A DNA stretch of 64,000 bases from Lysobacterales bacterium (GTDB taxonomy: Bacteria > Pseudomonadota > Gammaproteobacteria > Xanthomonadales > Xanthomonadaceae): assembly GCA_014946745.1 (NCBI GenBank), contig JADCRD010000003.1, forward strand, positions 744,001 to 808,000. The letters are read 5' to 3'. Within the stretch, counting starts at the first letter, position 1, and each line of letters opens with the position of its first letter. Shown here piece by piece: positions 24,018 to 32,954 of the stretch. The notes beneath the pieces were generated by a model. The model was not told where the DNA came from, did not search any database, and saw nothing but the letters and a program-made list of their open reading frames with translations. A program made the translations under genes and the position numbers.

Positions 24018-25231
24018 GCGCTGGCCTCCTCGTTGCGGCCGCCGAGCAGGCGGCGAAGCGCGCGCTCGAAGGCGGAGGGCTCGCCGCGGCCGGCGAGTGC
24101 GTCGACGATCTTGAGTCGGCGCGCGGCCAGCGCCGGCGGCAGGCCCACGGCCAAAGTCAGCACCGCCACGCTGATGCCGGCGATCACCCACACCCGCAGA
24201 TCGGTGCGCACGGGGAAGTCAGGCGGAAGAATGCCGGTGGCCGCACTCGCCACCGCCATGCCGAGCAGGGCGCCGACCAGACACAGGGCGAAGGCCTCGG
24301 CCAGCACCAGACCCATCACCTGGCGATCGGTGAAGCCCAGACACTTCAGCACGGCCAGCTCGGGAATGCGCTCGCGCACCGCCTGGCTCATGGCCACGCC
24401 GGTCAGGAACAGGATCGAGAAGAACACCGCGCCGGTGATCAGATTGACGATCAGGCCGATGTCGCCGAGCTGGCGGATGAAGCCCAGCTGGAACTCGGAT
24501 TCCTTCTGGGTCTTGGTTTCGTCCGAGGAGTTCTCGAACTTCGCGTCGATGACGCTGGCGATGCGCTCGGACGCCTCCGGGTCGGCGATGCGCACCACGA
24601 AGATGCCGGCGAGACCCTTGCCGCCTGAGCGCGCCTCGTCGAACTGCGCATAGTTCAGATACATCAGGTTCGCGCGCTGCGACCAGTCCTCGTTGATGCC
24701 GTCGAAGATGCCGACCACCCGCCACTCCCAGGTGCGGCTGCCGCCGGCCTGGGTCCAGATGAAGCTGTTCAGCGGCACGATGTCGCCGACCTTCCAGCCG
24801 TACTGCTCCGCCAGATTGCGGCCGACGATGGCGCCGTCATTGGTGCTGATGAAGCGCAGCCAGCTCTCGTTGTCCATCACCCACTCGGGGTAAGTGTCGC
24901 GCAGGCGCTGCGGGTTGACTGCGAACTGCGGAAAGAAGCCGCGTCCGTCCTGGTACTGGCCGCCAAAGAACTGCGAATGATTGACCGCGGCCACGCCGGG
25001 CACAGCCTCGATCTGCGGCAGCATGCGCATGGGCAGGGGCTGGGTGAAGCTGGTGCTGGCCTGGGTGATGAGGCGGCTGGCGCCGAGGAAATCCCCAGCC
25101 CCGGAGAACAGCGAGTTCACCGCCTGCAGCAGGCCCAGCAGGCTGAAGGCCGCGACCAGCGAGGCCAGCGTCAGGAAGGTCCGCAGCTTCTTGCGGAACA
25201 GGCCGGCGTAGATCAGTCCGAGGTACTTCAC
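24014..25231 (-). CDS. ABC transporter permease, FtsX/MacB type (first of pair)
   Basis: A 405-residue membrane protein with the same plan as its neighbour: an N-terminal helix (LRTFLTLASLVAAFSLLGLL), a periplasmic domain, and an FtsX domain (LITGAVFFSILFLTGVAMSQ; FALCLVGALLGMAVASAA; VWVIAGISVAVLTLAVGLPP). GTG 25231 is taken as start; KYLGLIYAGLFRKKLRTFLT is a typical cytoplasmic N-terminus. The gene precedes the other permease with an ATGA overlap. The partner ATPase and membrane-fusion protein must be encoded elsewhere. Confidence 0.85.
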   Translation of the reverse strand: MKYLGLIYAGLFRKKLRTFLTLASLVAAFSLLGLLQAVNSLFSGAGDFLGASRLITQASTSFTQPLPMRMLPQIEAVPGVAAVNHSQFFGGQYQDGRGFFPQFAVNPQRLRDTYPEWVMDNESWLRFISTNDGAIVGRNLAEQYGWKVGDIVPLNSFIWTQAGGSRTWEWRVVGIFDGINEDWSQRANLMYLNYAQFDEARSGGKGLAGIFVVRIADPEASERIASVIDAKFENSSDETKTQKESEFQLGFIRQLGDIGLIVNLITGAVFFSILFLTGVAMSQAVRERIPELAVLKCLGFTDRQVMGLVLAEAFALCLVGALLGMAVASAATGILPPDFPVRTDLRVWVIAGISVAVLTLAVGLPPALAARRLKIVDALAGRGEPSAFERALRRLLGGRNEEASA

Positions 25232-25262
25232 GGCGGCAGTGTCCGAAGAGTGGGGGGTGGGC

Positions 25263-26255
25263 TCAGGCGGCGCGATCAAGCCTGAGGCCGGCGGCGCGCG
25301 CCGCGAACCAGTCGCGGGCCAGCGCAGTTTGCGCCTCGGCCGTCGTCGCTGCGTTGACGAGGCTGCGGAACGTCTCGCCGCCCCCGACGTCCTTGGCGTA
25401 CCAGCCCAGATGCTTGCGCGCGATGCGCAGGCCCTGTTCCTCGCCGTAGAACGCATACAGCGCGTCGAGATGGCCGAGCAGGATGTCGCGCACCTCGCTC
25501 AGGTCCGGCTCGGGCAGGCGCTGGCCGGTGGCGAGGTAGTGCGCGACCTCGCGGAAGATCCACGGCCGGCCTTGCGCGGCGCGGCCGATCATCACCGCAT
25601 CCGCTCCGGTCTCGCGCAGCACGGCAGCGGCTTTCTCGGGACCGGTGATGTCGCCATTGGCCAGCACCGGGATGCGCAGCTGCGACTTGATCTCAGCGAT
25701 CAGCGCGTACTCGGCCTCGCCCTGGTAGAGGTCCTCGCGGGTGCGGCCGTGCACGGCCAAGGCCTGGATGCCCGCGGCTTCCGCGATGCGCGCGATGGCG
25801 AGCCCGTTGCGGTGGGCGCGCGCCCAGCCGGTGCGGATCTTCAGCGTCACCGGCACCTCAACCGCGCGCACCACCGCATCGAGGATGCGCCCGACCAGGG
25901 CTTCGTCGCGCATCAGCGCCGAACCGGCCCAGGCGTTACAGACCTTCTTGGCCGGGCAGCCCATGTTGATGTCGATGATCTGCGCGCCCTGCTCGACGTT
26001 GTGGCGGGCGGCGTTTGCGAGCTGCTCCGGCTCGGTGCCAGCGATCTGCACCGAGATCGGATCGGGCTCGCCGGCATGATCCATGCGCAGCCGCGACTTG
26101 CGCGTCTGCCACAGCTTGGGATCGGAGTGGGTCATCTCCGAGACCGCGAGCCCCGCACCCAGGCGCTTGCACAGCACCCGGAAAGGCTTGTCGGTGACGC
26201 CGGCCATGGGCGCCAGCACCACGCGCGGTTCGATGGGGTAAGGGCCGATGCGCAT
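25263..26255 (-). CDS. dusB: tRNA-dihydrouridine synthase B
   Basis: A 330-residue FMN enzyme reducing uridine to dihydrouridine in tRNA. The N-terminus PRVVLAPMAGVTDKPFR binds FMN. IIDINMGCPAKKV carries the catalytic Cys, LKIRTGW and HGRTREDLYQG are conserved, and IPVLANGDI and DAVMIGRAAQGRPWIF bind the phosphate. Length and motifs match DusB. In many gammaproteobacteria dusB precedes fis, but here the FtsX-type permeases follow. A -10-like TACACT ends seven bases before the ATG, so the mRNA may be leaderless. Confidence 0.95.
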   Translation of the reverse strand: MRIGPYPIEPRVVLAPMAGVTDKPFRVLCKRLGAGLAVSEMTHSDPKLWQTRKSRLRMDHAGEPDPISVQIAGTEPEQLANAARHNVEQGAQIIDINMGCPAKKVCNAWAGSALMRDEALVGRILDAVVRAVEVPVTLKIRTGWARAHRNGLAIARIAEAAGIQALAVHGRTREDLYQGEAEYALIAEIKSQLRIPVLANGDITGPEKAAAVLRETGADAVMIGRAAQGRPWIFREVAHYLATGQRLPEPDLSEVRDILLGHLDALYAFYGEEQGLRIARKHLGWYAKDVGGGETFRSLVNAATTAEAQTALARDWFAARAAGLRLDRAA

Positions 26256-26268
26256 GGCGTGCAGTGTA
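26256..26268 (-). promoter_or_regulatory. Candidate -10 of dusB at leaderless distance
   Basis: TACACT on the minus strand (26268-26263) lies exactly seven bases before the dusB ATG, so transcription would start at or next to the start codon. No clear -35 is seen. Confidence 0.35.
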
Positions 26269-26345
26269 GCGGCGACGTCCCCACGGCGCCTGCGCGGGCA
26301 TGCGCTTTGCAGCCCGGGCAGCTGATCCTCGCAGGCGATCCGCCC

Positions 26346-29300
26346 GTGCCCAGAGACCCGACTCCGCCGGTGAGCGCTGCCGCGGCCTCTCCGGAGGAGC
26401 GCGAGGGCGCGCGTCTGCGCCGTTTGCGTGGGCTCGATCTGCTCGATACCGACCCCGAGCCGCTGTTCGATGCGATCGCGCGGGTGGCGGCGGCGGTCTG
26501 TGGCACGCCGATCGCCCTGGTCTCGCTGGTGGATCGCGATCGGCAGTGGTTCAAGGCCCAGCAGGGCCTGGGCGAGACCCGCGAAACCCCGCGCGAATGG
26601 GCCTTCTGCGACCACGCCATCCGGCAGGCCGCGCTGCTCGAGGTCACCGATGCGCGCCGCGATCCCCGCTTCCGCCGCAATCCCCTGGTGACGGGCGAGC
26701 CGCGGATCGCGTTCTATGCCGGTGCACCGGTGGGCCTGTCCAGCGGCGACCTGCTGGGGACGGTCTGCGTCATTGATCGCGTGCCGCGTCAGCTGCAGCC
26801 CCACGAGCGCGCCATCCTTACCGACCTCGCCGCCATTGCCGCCCACGCCATCGAGCTGCGCGAGCGCGGTCTGCGCAACGTCGAGCACACGCGCGAGCAG
26901 CTGGAGCAGGACGTCGACTCTGTGCAGGCCATGCTCGCCGCGCTGGCAGGGCGCGAGGCGACCTTCCGCGGCCTTGCCGAGCAGTTCCCGCTCGGTGTGT
27001 TCCTGACTGACGCAGCGGGCCAATGCACCTACACCAATCCGCGCTGGCAGCAGCTGCACGGCATGCGGGCCGAGGCCGCGCTCGGGCTGGGCTGGGTTTC
27101 GCACCTGCACCCGGACGACAGCAGCGCGGTCGGCCAGGCCTGGCAGCTGGCCGCCAGCACGCAGAGCGCCTTCGACCGCGAGTACCGCGTGGCACCTCCG
27201 AGCGGCGGCGTGCGCATCCTGCATGGGCATGCGGCGCCGATGCGCGATGCGCAGGGCGCGCTCACCGGCTTCGTCGGCTCGGTCAATGACATCACCCCGC
27301 AGCGCCGGCTTGAGCAGCGTCTGCGCGACAGTGAGGCCCTGCTGGACCGGGCCAATCGACTGGGCGGACTCGGCGGCTGGATGTACGACCTGCGCTCGGG
27401 TCAGGCGGTCTGGACCAGCGAGACGCGGCGCATCCATGAGGTGGCGGCCGACTATCGCCCGACCCCGCGGCGCGCGCTGGAGTTCTTTCCTGCCGATCAA
27501 CGCACGCGCATCGATGAGGCCTTGCGCGACGTGGTGCGTGGGCACGGCCCGCGCAGCCTGGAGCTGCGCATGCGCACCGCCCGCGCTCGCGATATCTGGG
27601 TGCTGGCGAGCGCCGAGGCCGATTTTGACGAGACCGGACGACCGCTGCGGCTGGTCGGCACGCTGGCCGACATCACGCCGCGCAAGACGCTGGAGCTGAC
27701 GCTTGCCGAGGAGCATGCGCTGCTGGCGGTGACGCTGGACTCGATCGGTGACGCCGTCCTCTGCGCTGACCCGAACGGTTGCGTGCTGCGCCTCAATCCT
27801 GCGGCCGAACGCCTGCTCGGCTGGCGCATCGAAGACGCGCGCGGACGGCCGGTCGAGGCGGTGTTCACCCTGCTCGACGAGAGCGGCGAGCAGGCCATGC
27901 CCAATCCCGTGCGCCTGTGTCTGGAGCGCGGCGGCGTGGTGGGCGTCGGCGAGTACAGCGTGCTGCGCAGCCGCGCCGGCCAGGAGTTCATGGTTGAGGA
28001 TTCCGCCTCGCCCATCCGCGCTGCGGACGGTCGGCTGCACGGCGTCGTGCTGGTGTTTCGCGACGTCAGCGAGCAGCGCCGGCTGGTGCGCGAGATGCGG
28101 CATCGCGCCGCCCACGACAGCCTGACCGGGCTGGCCAATCGCAGCGAGTTCGAGCGCTGTCTGCGCGAGGCGCTGGAGGGCGCACAGCTTGCCCAGCAGT
28201 CCCACGCCCTGCTGTTCATTGATCTGGACCAGTTCAAGCTGCTGAACGATGCCTGCGGTCACTCGGTAGGTGACGAAGTGCTGCAGCGGGTCAGCGGCGT
28301 GATCGCTGCCTGCATCCGCAGCGGCGATCTGCTGGCTCGCCTCGGCGGCGACGAGTTCGGCGCGATTCTTCGCCACTGCCGCATGGATCAGGCCCAGCGC
28401 GCCGCCCAGCAGATCTGCGAGCGCATGGAGGATTTCCGCTTCGAGCACGACGGCAAGCGCTTCCGCGTTGGCGCCAGCATCGGGCTGGTGCCCATCGAAG
28501 GCGACTGGCCCGACATCGCCACCCTGATGCAGGCCGCCGACACCTGCTGCTACGCGGCGAAAGAAGCGGGACGCGGGCGCGTGCACGCCTGGATGAACAC
28601 CGACGAGGCGATGCTGCGACGTCGCGACTCGATGCGCTGGGCCAGCCGCATCGAGTCCGCGCTGGACGAGGATCGCTTCGAGCTGTTCGCCCAGCGCATC
28701 CTGCCGGTCAGCGGCGAGCGCGATCCCGCAGGCGAGCACATCGAGATCCTGCTGCGTATGTGCGAGAACGGCAGCCGCGTGCCGCCGGGCGCTTTTCTGC
28801 CGGCCGCCGAGCGCTTCCATCTCGCGACCCGGATCGATCGCTGGGTCGTGCGCCAGGTCTTTGCCTGGCTCGATGCGCATCCCGACGCGGTCGAGACGAT
28901 TGCGACGCTGGCCATCAACCTCTCCGGGCAAAGCCTGGGCGACCGCGCCTTCCATCGCTTCGTCGGCCAGCTGCTGCGTGAGGCGCGCTTCGATCCCCGC
29001 CGCCTGTGCTTCGAGATCACCGAGACCGCGGCGATCACTGCCCTTGCCGAAGCCAGCAGCTTCATCACCGAGCTGCGCCGGCACGGCGTGCGCGTTGCCC
29101 TGGACGACTTCGGCGCGGGCGCCTCCTCCTTCGGCTATCTGAAGCAGCTGCCGGTCGATGGCATCAAGATCGACGGCCAGTTCATCCGCAATCTTCACCT
29201 CGATGCGCTCGACCGCGCCGCCGTCGACTGCTTCTGCCAGGTCGCGCGCGTGCTCGGTCTGCACACCACGGCGGAGTTCGTCGACAGCGAAGAAGTGCTG

Positions 29301-29387
29301 GGCGTGCTGCGCGAACTGGGCGTGGAGCACGCCCAGGGTTACCTGCTGCATCGGCCCGAGCCCCTGGACGCGCTGCTGCCCGGCTGA
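26346..29387 (+). CDS. GAF-PAS-GGDEF-EAL cyclic-di-GMP regulatory protein
   Basis: About 1013 residues. A GAF domain (about 35-175; CGTPIALVSLVDRDRQWFKA) is followed by a helical linker and three PAS domains (about 205-575). A GGDEF domain follows, with intact LARLGGDEFGAIL and the inhibitory RxxD site (RSGD) five residues before it. A C-terminal EAL domain reads HIEILLRM in place of EAL but keeps CFEITETAAI, LDDFGAGASSFGYLK and GIKID. Both cyclase and phosphodiesterase sites look intact, so the sensor domains probably set the direction. No membrane helix is seen. The start (GTG 26346, or 26370) is uncertain. It is divergent from dusB. Confidence 0.85.
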   Translation: MPRDPTPPVSAAAASPEEREGARLRRLRGLDLLDTDPEPLFDAIARVAAAVCGTPIALVSLVDRDRQWFKAQQGLGETRETPREWAFCDHAIRQAALLEVTDARRDPRFRRNPLVTGEPRIAFYAGAPVGLSSGDLLGTVCVIDRVPRQLQPHERAILTDLAAIAAHAIELRERGLRNVEHTREQLEQDVDSVQAMLAALAGREATFRGLAEQFPLGVFLTDAAGQCTYTNPRWQQLHGMRAEAALGLGWVSHLHPDDSSAVGQAWQLAASTQSAFDREYRVAPPSGGVRILHGHAAPMRDAQGALTGFVGSVNDITPQRRLEQRLRDSEALLDRANRLGGLGGWMYDLRSGQAVWTSETRRIHEVAADYRPTPRRALEFFPADQRTRIDEALRDVVRGHGPRSLELRMRTARARDIWVLASAEADFDETGRPLRLVGTLADITPRKTLELTLAEEHALLAVTLDSIGDAVLCADPNGCVLRLNPAAERLLGWRIEDARGRPVEAVFTLLDESGEQAMPNPVRLCLERGGVVGVGEYSVLRSRAGQEFMVEDSASPIRAADGRLHGVVLVFRDVSEQRRLVREMRHRAAHDSLTGLANRSEFERCLREALEGAQLAQQSHALLFIDLDQFKLLNDACGHSVGDEVLQRVSGVIAACIRSGDLLARLGGDEFGAILRHCRMDQAQRAAQQICERMEDFRFEHDGKRFRVGASIGLVPIEGDWPDIATLMQAADTCCYAAKEAGRGRVHAWMNTDEAMLRRRDSMRWASRIESALDEDRFELFAQRILPVSGERDPAGEHIEILLRMCENGSRVPPGAFLPAAERFHLATRIDRWVVRQVFAWLDAHPDAVETIATLAINLSGQSLGDRAFHRFVGQLLREARFDPRRLCFEITETAAITALAEASSFITELRRHGVRVALDDFGAGASSFGYLKQLPVDGIKIDGQFIRNLHLDALDRAAVDCFCQVARVLGLHTTAEFVDSEEVLGVLRELGVEHAQGYLLHRPEPLDALLPG

Positions 29388-29481
29388 GCACGCGATGCTT
29401 GATGCAGCGAAGGCGAGTTTGGACAGGCGCCACACTCGCGACCAGGGATCACGTTCAGGGTGGACTTGATCCGTGTTGCCC

Positions 29482-29491
29482 TAGAATCCGC
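29482..29491 (+). promoter_or_regulatory. Candidate -10 of metB with downstream CCGC
   Basis: TAGAAT (29482-29487) is followed directly by CCGC, 41 bp before the metB ATG. The same -10/CCGC arrangement precedes four other genes in the window. Confidence 0.4.
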
Positions 29492-29532
29492 GCCTCGCCG
29501 AGTCTCTCGGCAGCCCCCACACGGAACGCCCC

Positions 29533-30705
29533 ATGAGCAAGTCCTCGCACGCCCACCATGGCCTTGGCACGCGCGCCATCCACGCCGGCCAGTCGCCGGA
29601 CCCGACCACCGGCGCGGTGATGACGCCGATCTACGCGACCTCGACCTACGTGCAGCGCAGCCCCGGCGACCATCAGGGCTTCGAGTATTCGCGCAGCCAC
29701 AACCCGACGCGCTTCGCCTACGAGGACTGCGTGGCCGCGCTCGAAGGCGGCCGCCGCGGCTATGCCTTCGCCTCGGGCCTCGCGGCTACGTCAACCGCGC
29801 TGGAAGTGCTCGACTCCGGCAGCCACGTGATCTGCATGGACGACGTGTATGGCGGCACCTTCCGCCTGTTCGAGCGCGTGCGTCGGCGCTCGGCGGGGCT
29901 GGAGTTCAGCTTCGTCGACCTCGACAACCTCAACGCCGTGGCCGCCGCGCTGCGGCCGAACACGAAGATGATCTGGTGCGAGACGCCGACCAACCCGATG
30001 CTGAAGCTGGTCGATATCGCGAAGCTTGCGGCGTTCGCGCGCGAGAAGGGTCTGATCCTCGCTGTCGACAACACTTTCTGCAGCCCGATCCTGCAGCGGC
30101 CGCTTGAGCTCGGCGCGCATCTGGTCATGCATTCGGCGACCAAGTACTTGAACGGCCACAGCGACATCGTCGGCGGCATGCTGGTGGTGGGCGACAACTC
30201 AGAGTTGGAGGAGAAGCTCACCTTCTTGCAGAACGCCGTGGGCGGCGTGCAGGGGCCCTTCGACAGCTTCCTCGCCTTGCGCGGCCTCAAGACCCTGCAC
30301 CTGCGCATGCGCGCGCACTGTGAGAACGCGCTGGCGCTGGCGCAGTGGCTGGAAACGCATCCCAAGGTGCGCCGTGTGATCTATCCGGGGCTCGAATCGC
30401 ACCCACAGCACGCGCTCGCCAAGCAGCAGATGCACGGCTTCGGCGGCATGATCAGCGTGGTGCTCGACACCGACCTGGCCGGCACGCGCCGGATGATGGA
30501 GCGCTGCCAGCTGTTCGCGCTGGCCGAATCGCTGGGCGGCGTGGAGAGCCTGATCAACCATCCGGCGATCATGACCCATGCGTCGGTTCCGGCGGAGAAC
30601 AGAGCCAAGCTGGGCATCCACGACAACCTGGTGCGCCTGAGCGTCGGCGTTGAGGATCTCGTGGATCTGCACGCGGAGCTTGAGGACGCGCTCGGCGCGA
30701 TCTGA
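29533..30705 (+). CDS. metB: Cystathionine gamma-synthase/lyase (Cys/Met PLP-dependent enzyme)
   Basis: A 390-residue PLP enzyme of methionine/cysteine trans-sulfuration. The N-terminus GLGTRAIHAGQSPDPTTGAV and YATSTYVQ are family marks. The PLP Lys is K204 in VMHSATKYLNGH, with LAVDNTFCSPILQRPLELGA before it. SLGGVESLINHPAIMTHAS and LVRLSVGVEDLVDLHAEL close the fold. Synthase and lyase are hard to tell apart by sequence in Xanthomonadales, where one enzyme can do both. It is a single gene followed by a repeat-rich space. Confidence 0.85.
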   Translation: MSKSSHAHHGLGTRAIHAGQSPDPTTGAVMTPIYATSTYVQRSPGDHQGFEYSRSHNPTRFAYEDCVAALEGGRRGYAFASGLAATSTALEVLDSGSHVICMDDVYGGTFRLFERVRRRSAGLEFSFVDLDNLNAVAAALRPNTKMIWCETPTNPMLKLVDIAKLAAFAREKGLILAVDNTFCSPILQRPLELGAHLVMHSATKYLNGHSDIVGGMLVVGDNSELEEKLTFLQNAVGGVQGPFDSFLALRGLKTLHLRMRAHCENALALAQWLETHPKVRRVIYPGLESHPQHALAKQQMHGFGGMISVVLDTDLAGTRRMMERCQLFALAESLGGVESLINHPAIMTHASVPAENRAKLGIHDNLVRLSVGVEDLVDLHAELEDALGAI

Positions 30706-31160
30706 ATCGGAGCTGGGATTGGGGATTTGGAAGTCGGGATTCGGGATTCGGGATTCGGGATTCAGAAGAGCGCGGCCCATAGGGTGGGTCTCGACCCACC
30801 GGAGCTGGACCCTCGCCTCGACGAACAGGATCTCTCGCAGAGCTGGACCCTCGCGGCGGCCCACGAGATCTTTCGCGGTGCTCCCCTCTCCCCTTGTGGG
30901 AGAGGGGCCGGGGGAGAGGGGTAGGGTGCTTGCGGCAAGCATTGCCCCCTCTCCCCAACCCCTCTCCCTCAAGGGGAGAGGGGCTCGCCTCGGTGGCTTG
31001 CGATGCTGCGGCCGATCCCGAATCCCGAATCCCGAATCCCGATTCCGGAATCCGGAATCCGGAATCCGGAATCCGGAATCCCCAATCCCCAATCCCTAAT
31101 CCCTAATCCCAACCAAAGTGTTGAGCCCCGCTTGAGATAGCCCCCGCACGCTCAGGCCTC
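30706..31160. repeat. Repeat-rich intergenic region after metB
   Basis: It holds GGGATTCGGGATTCGG runs (about 30716-30770 and, inverted, 31014-31105). A GGGTGGGTC/GACCCACC hairpin lies near 30783-30800. Paired CCCCTCTCCC/GGGAGAGGGG stretches lie around 30885-30990. The same families recur across the window. No gene is supported here. Confidence 0.75.
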
Positions 31161-31183
31161 GAATGCACGGTGGAGGCTCGGAC

Positions 31184-32236
31184 ATGTGGCGCAAGCGATG
31201 GGTGCGGTGGGTGGTTGGATTGGCGGCCGTGCCGCTGCTGCTGGTGTTCGGGCTGTGGGTCTGGTGGGCGGGCATCGATTTCAGTCACAGCATTGCCAAC
31301 CCAGAGGCGACGCGGGCCGATCTGCGCTGGCTGCCGGCCGAGGCGCCACCCTCGCGCGGCCGCATCCTGGCGGTGCTGACCAGCGCCGAACGCACCCTGG
31401 GCGGCCCGGGTCGCGCGGGTTTCGAACTCACCGAACTGTCGCGCGCCTGGTGGGTGTTCGAGGCCGCAGGCTTCGAGGTCGAACTCGCCAGCCCCGAGGG
31501 CGGTGCGCCGCCCAAGGTGGTCGACACCGATGACGCGGTCGATGCCGACTACGCCTTTCTCAACGAGCCGCGCACGCGTCAGGCCATCGAGAGCACGCTG
31601 CGCCTCGATGCCGTCGATCCGACGCGCTACGACGCCGTCTATGTCGTTGGCGGCAAGGGCGCGATGCTCGATCTGCACGGCAACGCAGCGCTGCAGCGCA
31701 TCCTCGCCGAGGTCTACACCCGCGGCGGCGTGATCAGCGCCGTCTGCCACGGCCCGGCCGCCCTGCTCGGCGTCGAGCTCGCGCCCGGGCAGACCCTGCT
31801 GCAGGGCCGCCGCGTCACCGGCTTCAGCAACGCCGAGGAGCTGTTCCTGATGGACGATCCTGTGCAGCGGCTGGGCTTTCTGCTGCAGGATGCGCTGGCC
31901 GATGAGGGCGAGTTCAGCGAGGCGCCGATGTACCTCGAACATGTGGTGGTGGATGGGCGCGTGCTGACGGGCCAGAACCCGTGGTCGACCTGGGCGCTGG
32001 CCGAAGCGACGGTACGCGCGCTGGGCGTGGAGCCCGCCGCGCGCCCGCGCGGCAGCGAGGAGCGTGCCGTCGATCTGCTGCATCGCCTGCACGCCGACGG
32101 CTACGACGCCGCGCGCGCGGCCAAGCCCGCCCTGGGGCCGGTCGACAACCGCCTGCTGCTGATGCACGGCCTGGTCGCTTCGATGCGCGGCGAGTACAAG
32201 CGCATGTTCGATCTGATGCGCCTGGCGCGTGTCTGA
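31184..32236 (+). CDS. Membrane-anchored DJ-1/PfpI (class I glutamine amidotransferase-like) protein
   Basis: A 350-residue protein. A membrane anchor (VVGLAAVPLLLVFGLWVWWA) is followed by the DJ-1/PfpI fold: RILAVLTSAERTLGG, WVFEAAGFEVELASPEGGAP, VYVVGGKGAMLDL and the nucleophile elbow VISAVCHGPAALLGVEL with a reactive Cys, then a further C-terminal region. Hsp31-like members act as glyoxalases or deglycases, but a membrane anchor is unusual. ATG 31184 is preferred because GGAGG lies seven bases upstream. It overlaps the response-regulator gene by eight bases. Confidence 0.75.
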   Translation: MWRKRWVRWVVGLAAVPLLLVFGLWVWWAGIDFSHSIANPEATRADLRWLPAEAPPSRGRILAVLTSAERTLGGPGRAGFELTELSRAWWVFEAAGFEVELASPEGGAPPKVVDTDDAVDADYAFLNEPRTRQAIESTLRLDAVDPTRYDAVYVVGGKGAMLDLHGNAALQRILAEVYTRGGVISAVCHGPAALLGVELAPGQTLLQGRRVTGFSNAEELFLMDDPVQRLGFLLQDALADEGEFSEAPMYLEHVVVDGRVLTGQNPWSTWALAEATVRALGVEPAARPRGSEERAVDLLHRLHADGYDAARAAKPALGPVDNRLLLMHGLVASMRGEYKRMFDLMRLARV

Positions 32237-32954
32237 TCGCCCAACGGAGCGCCTGCGCGTGTCTGAGTGCCGGCCCGAGCGCCTGCGCGTGCTGCTGGTC
32301 GAGGATGACCTCGACATCGCGGCAGGCCTGGTCGACTACTTCGAAGCGCGCGGCATCGAGGCCGAGCACGCCTACAACGCGCGCGAGGCGCAGGCGCGGC
32401 TGCTGGAGGGGCGCTTCGATCTCTGGCTGTTCGACGTGCAGCTGCCGGGCGAGGACGGCTTCAGTCTGTGCCGGCGCCTGAAGGCCGCGCAGCCCGACAG
32501 CCCGCCCGTGCTGTTCCTGACCGCGCGCGGCGCCTTGCAGGATCGCCTCGCCGGGTTCGAAGCGGGCGCTGTCGACTATGTGATCAAGCCCTTCGAGCCG
32601 GCCGAGCTGGTTGCGCGCATTCGCGCCCTGGCCCGACACGTGCCGGCGCGTGCGGGAGGATGGATCGTCGCCGAGGGCTGGCGCCTCGATCCGCAGCGCG
32701 GGCTGCTGGAGCATGCCGGTACGCAGCTGCAGCTGTCCGCCTCTGCGGCGCGATTGCTGCGCCGCCTGCTGCAGGCCAGCCCAGGCTGCGTCAGCCGCGC
32801 TGAGCTGGGCGAAGCGCTGTGGGGCGAAGCCGGCGAGGACGACGACCTGCGCACCCATCTCTACGCGCTGCGCCGCAGCCTGCGCGAGGCCTTCGGTGAG
32901 GCGCCCATCCACAGTGAGCGCGGCCTCGGCGTGCGCTTTGGCGGCGCCGCATGA
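32229..32954 (+). CDS. OmpR-family response regulator
   Basis: A 241-residue protein. The receiver domain has LRVLLVEDDLDIA (acid pocket), the phospho-acceptor D69 in LWLFDVQLPGEDGF, and YVIKPFEPAELVARI with the conserved Lys. The C-terminal winged helix has LRTHLYALRRSLREAFGEAP and IHSERGLGVRFG. It starts at GTG 32229, overlapping the PfpI gene, and its stop overlaps the kinase ATG at 32951. It probably regulates its own operon with the kinase next door. Confidence 0.9.
   Translation: MSDRPTERLRVSECRPERLRVLLVEDDLDIAAGLVDYFEARGIEAEHAYNAREAQARLLEGRFDLWLFDVQLPGEDGFSLCRRLKAAQPDSPPVLFLTARGALQDRLAGFEAGAVDYVIKPFEPAELVARIRALARHVPARAGGWIVAEGWRLDPQRGLLEHAGTQLQLSASAARLLRRLLQASPGCVSRAELGEALWGEAGEDDDLRTHLYALRRSLREAFGEAPIHSERGLGVRFGGAA

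Noticed and set aside
25263-29435. A minus-strand open frame of about 1390 codons covering the GGDEF-EAL gene and dusB
   Set aside because: Only the last 330 codons are dusB. The rest is antisense to a well-supported GGDEF-EAL gene and has no domain of its own; long antisense frames are common in such GC-rich DNA.
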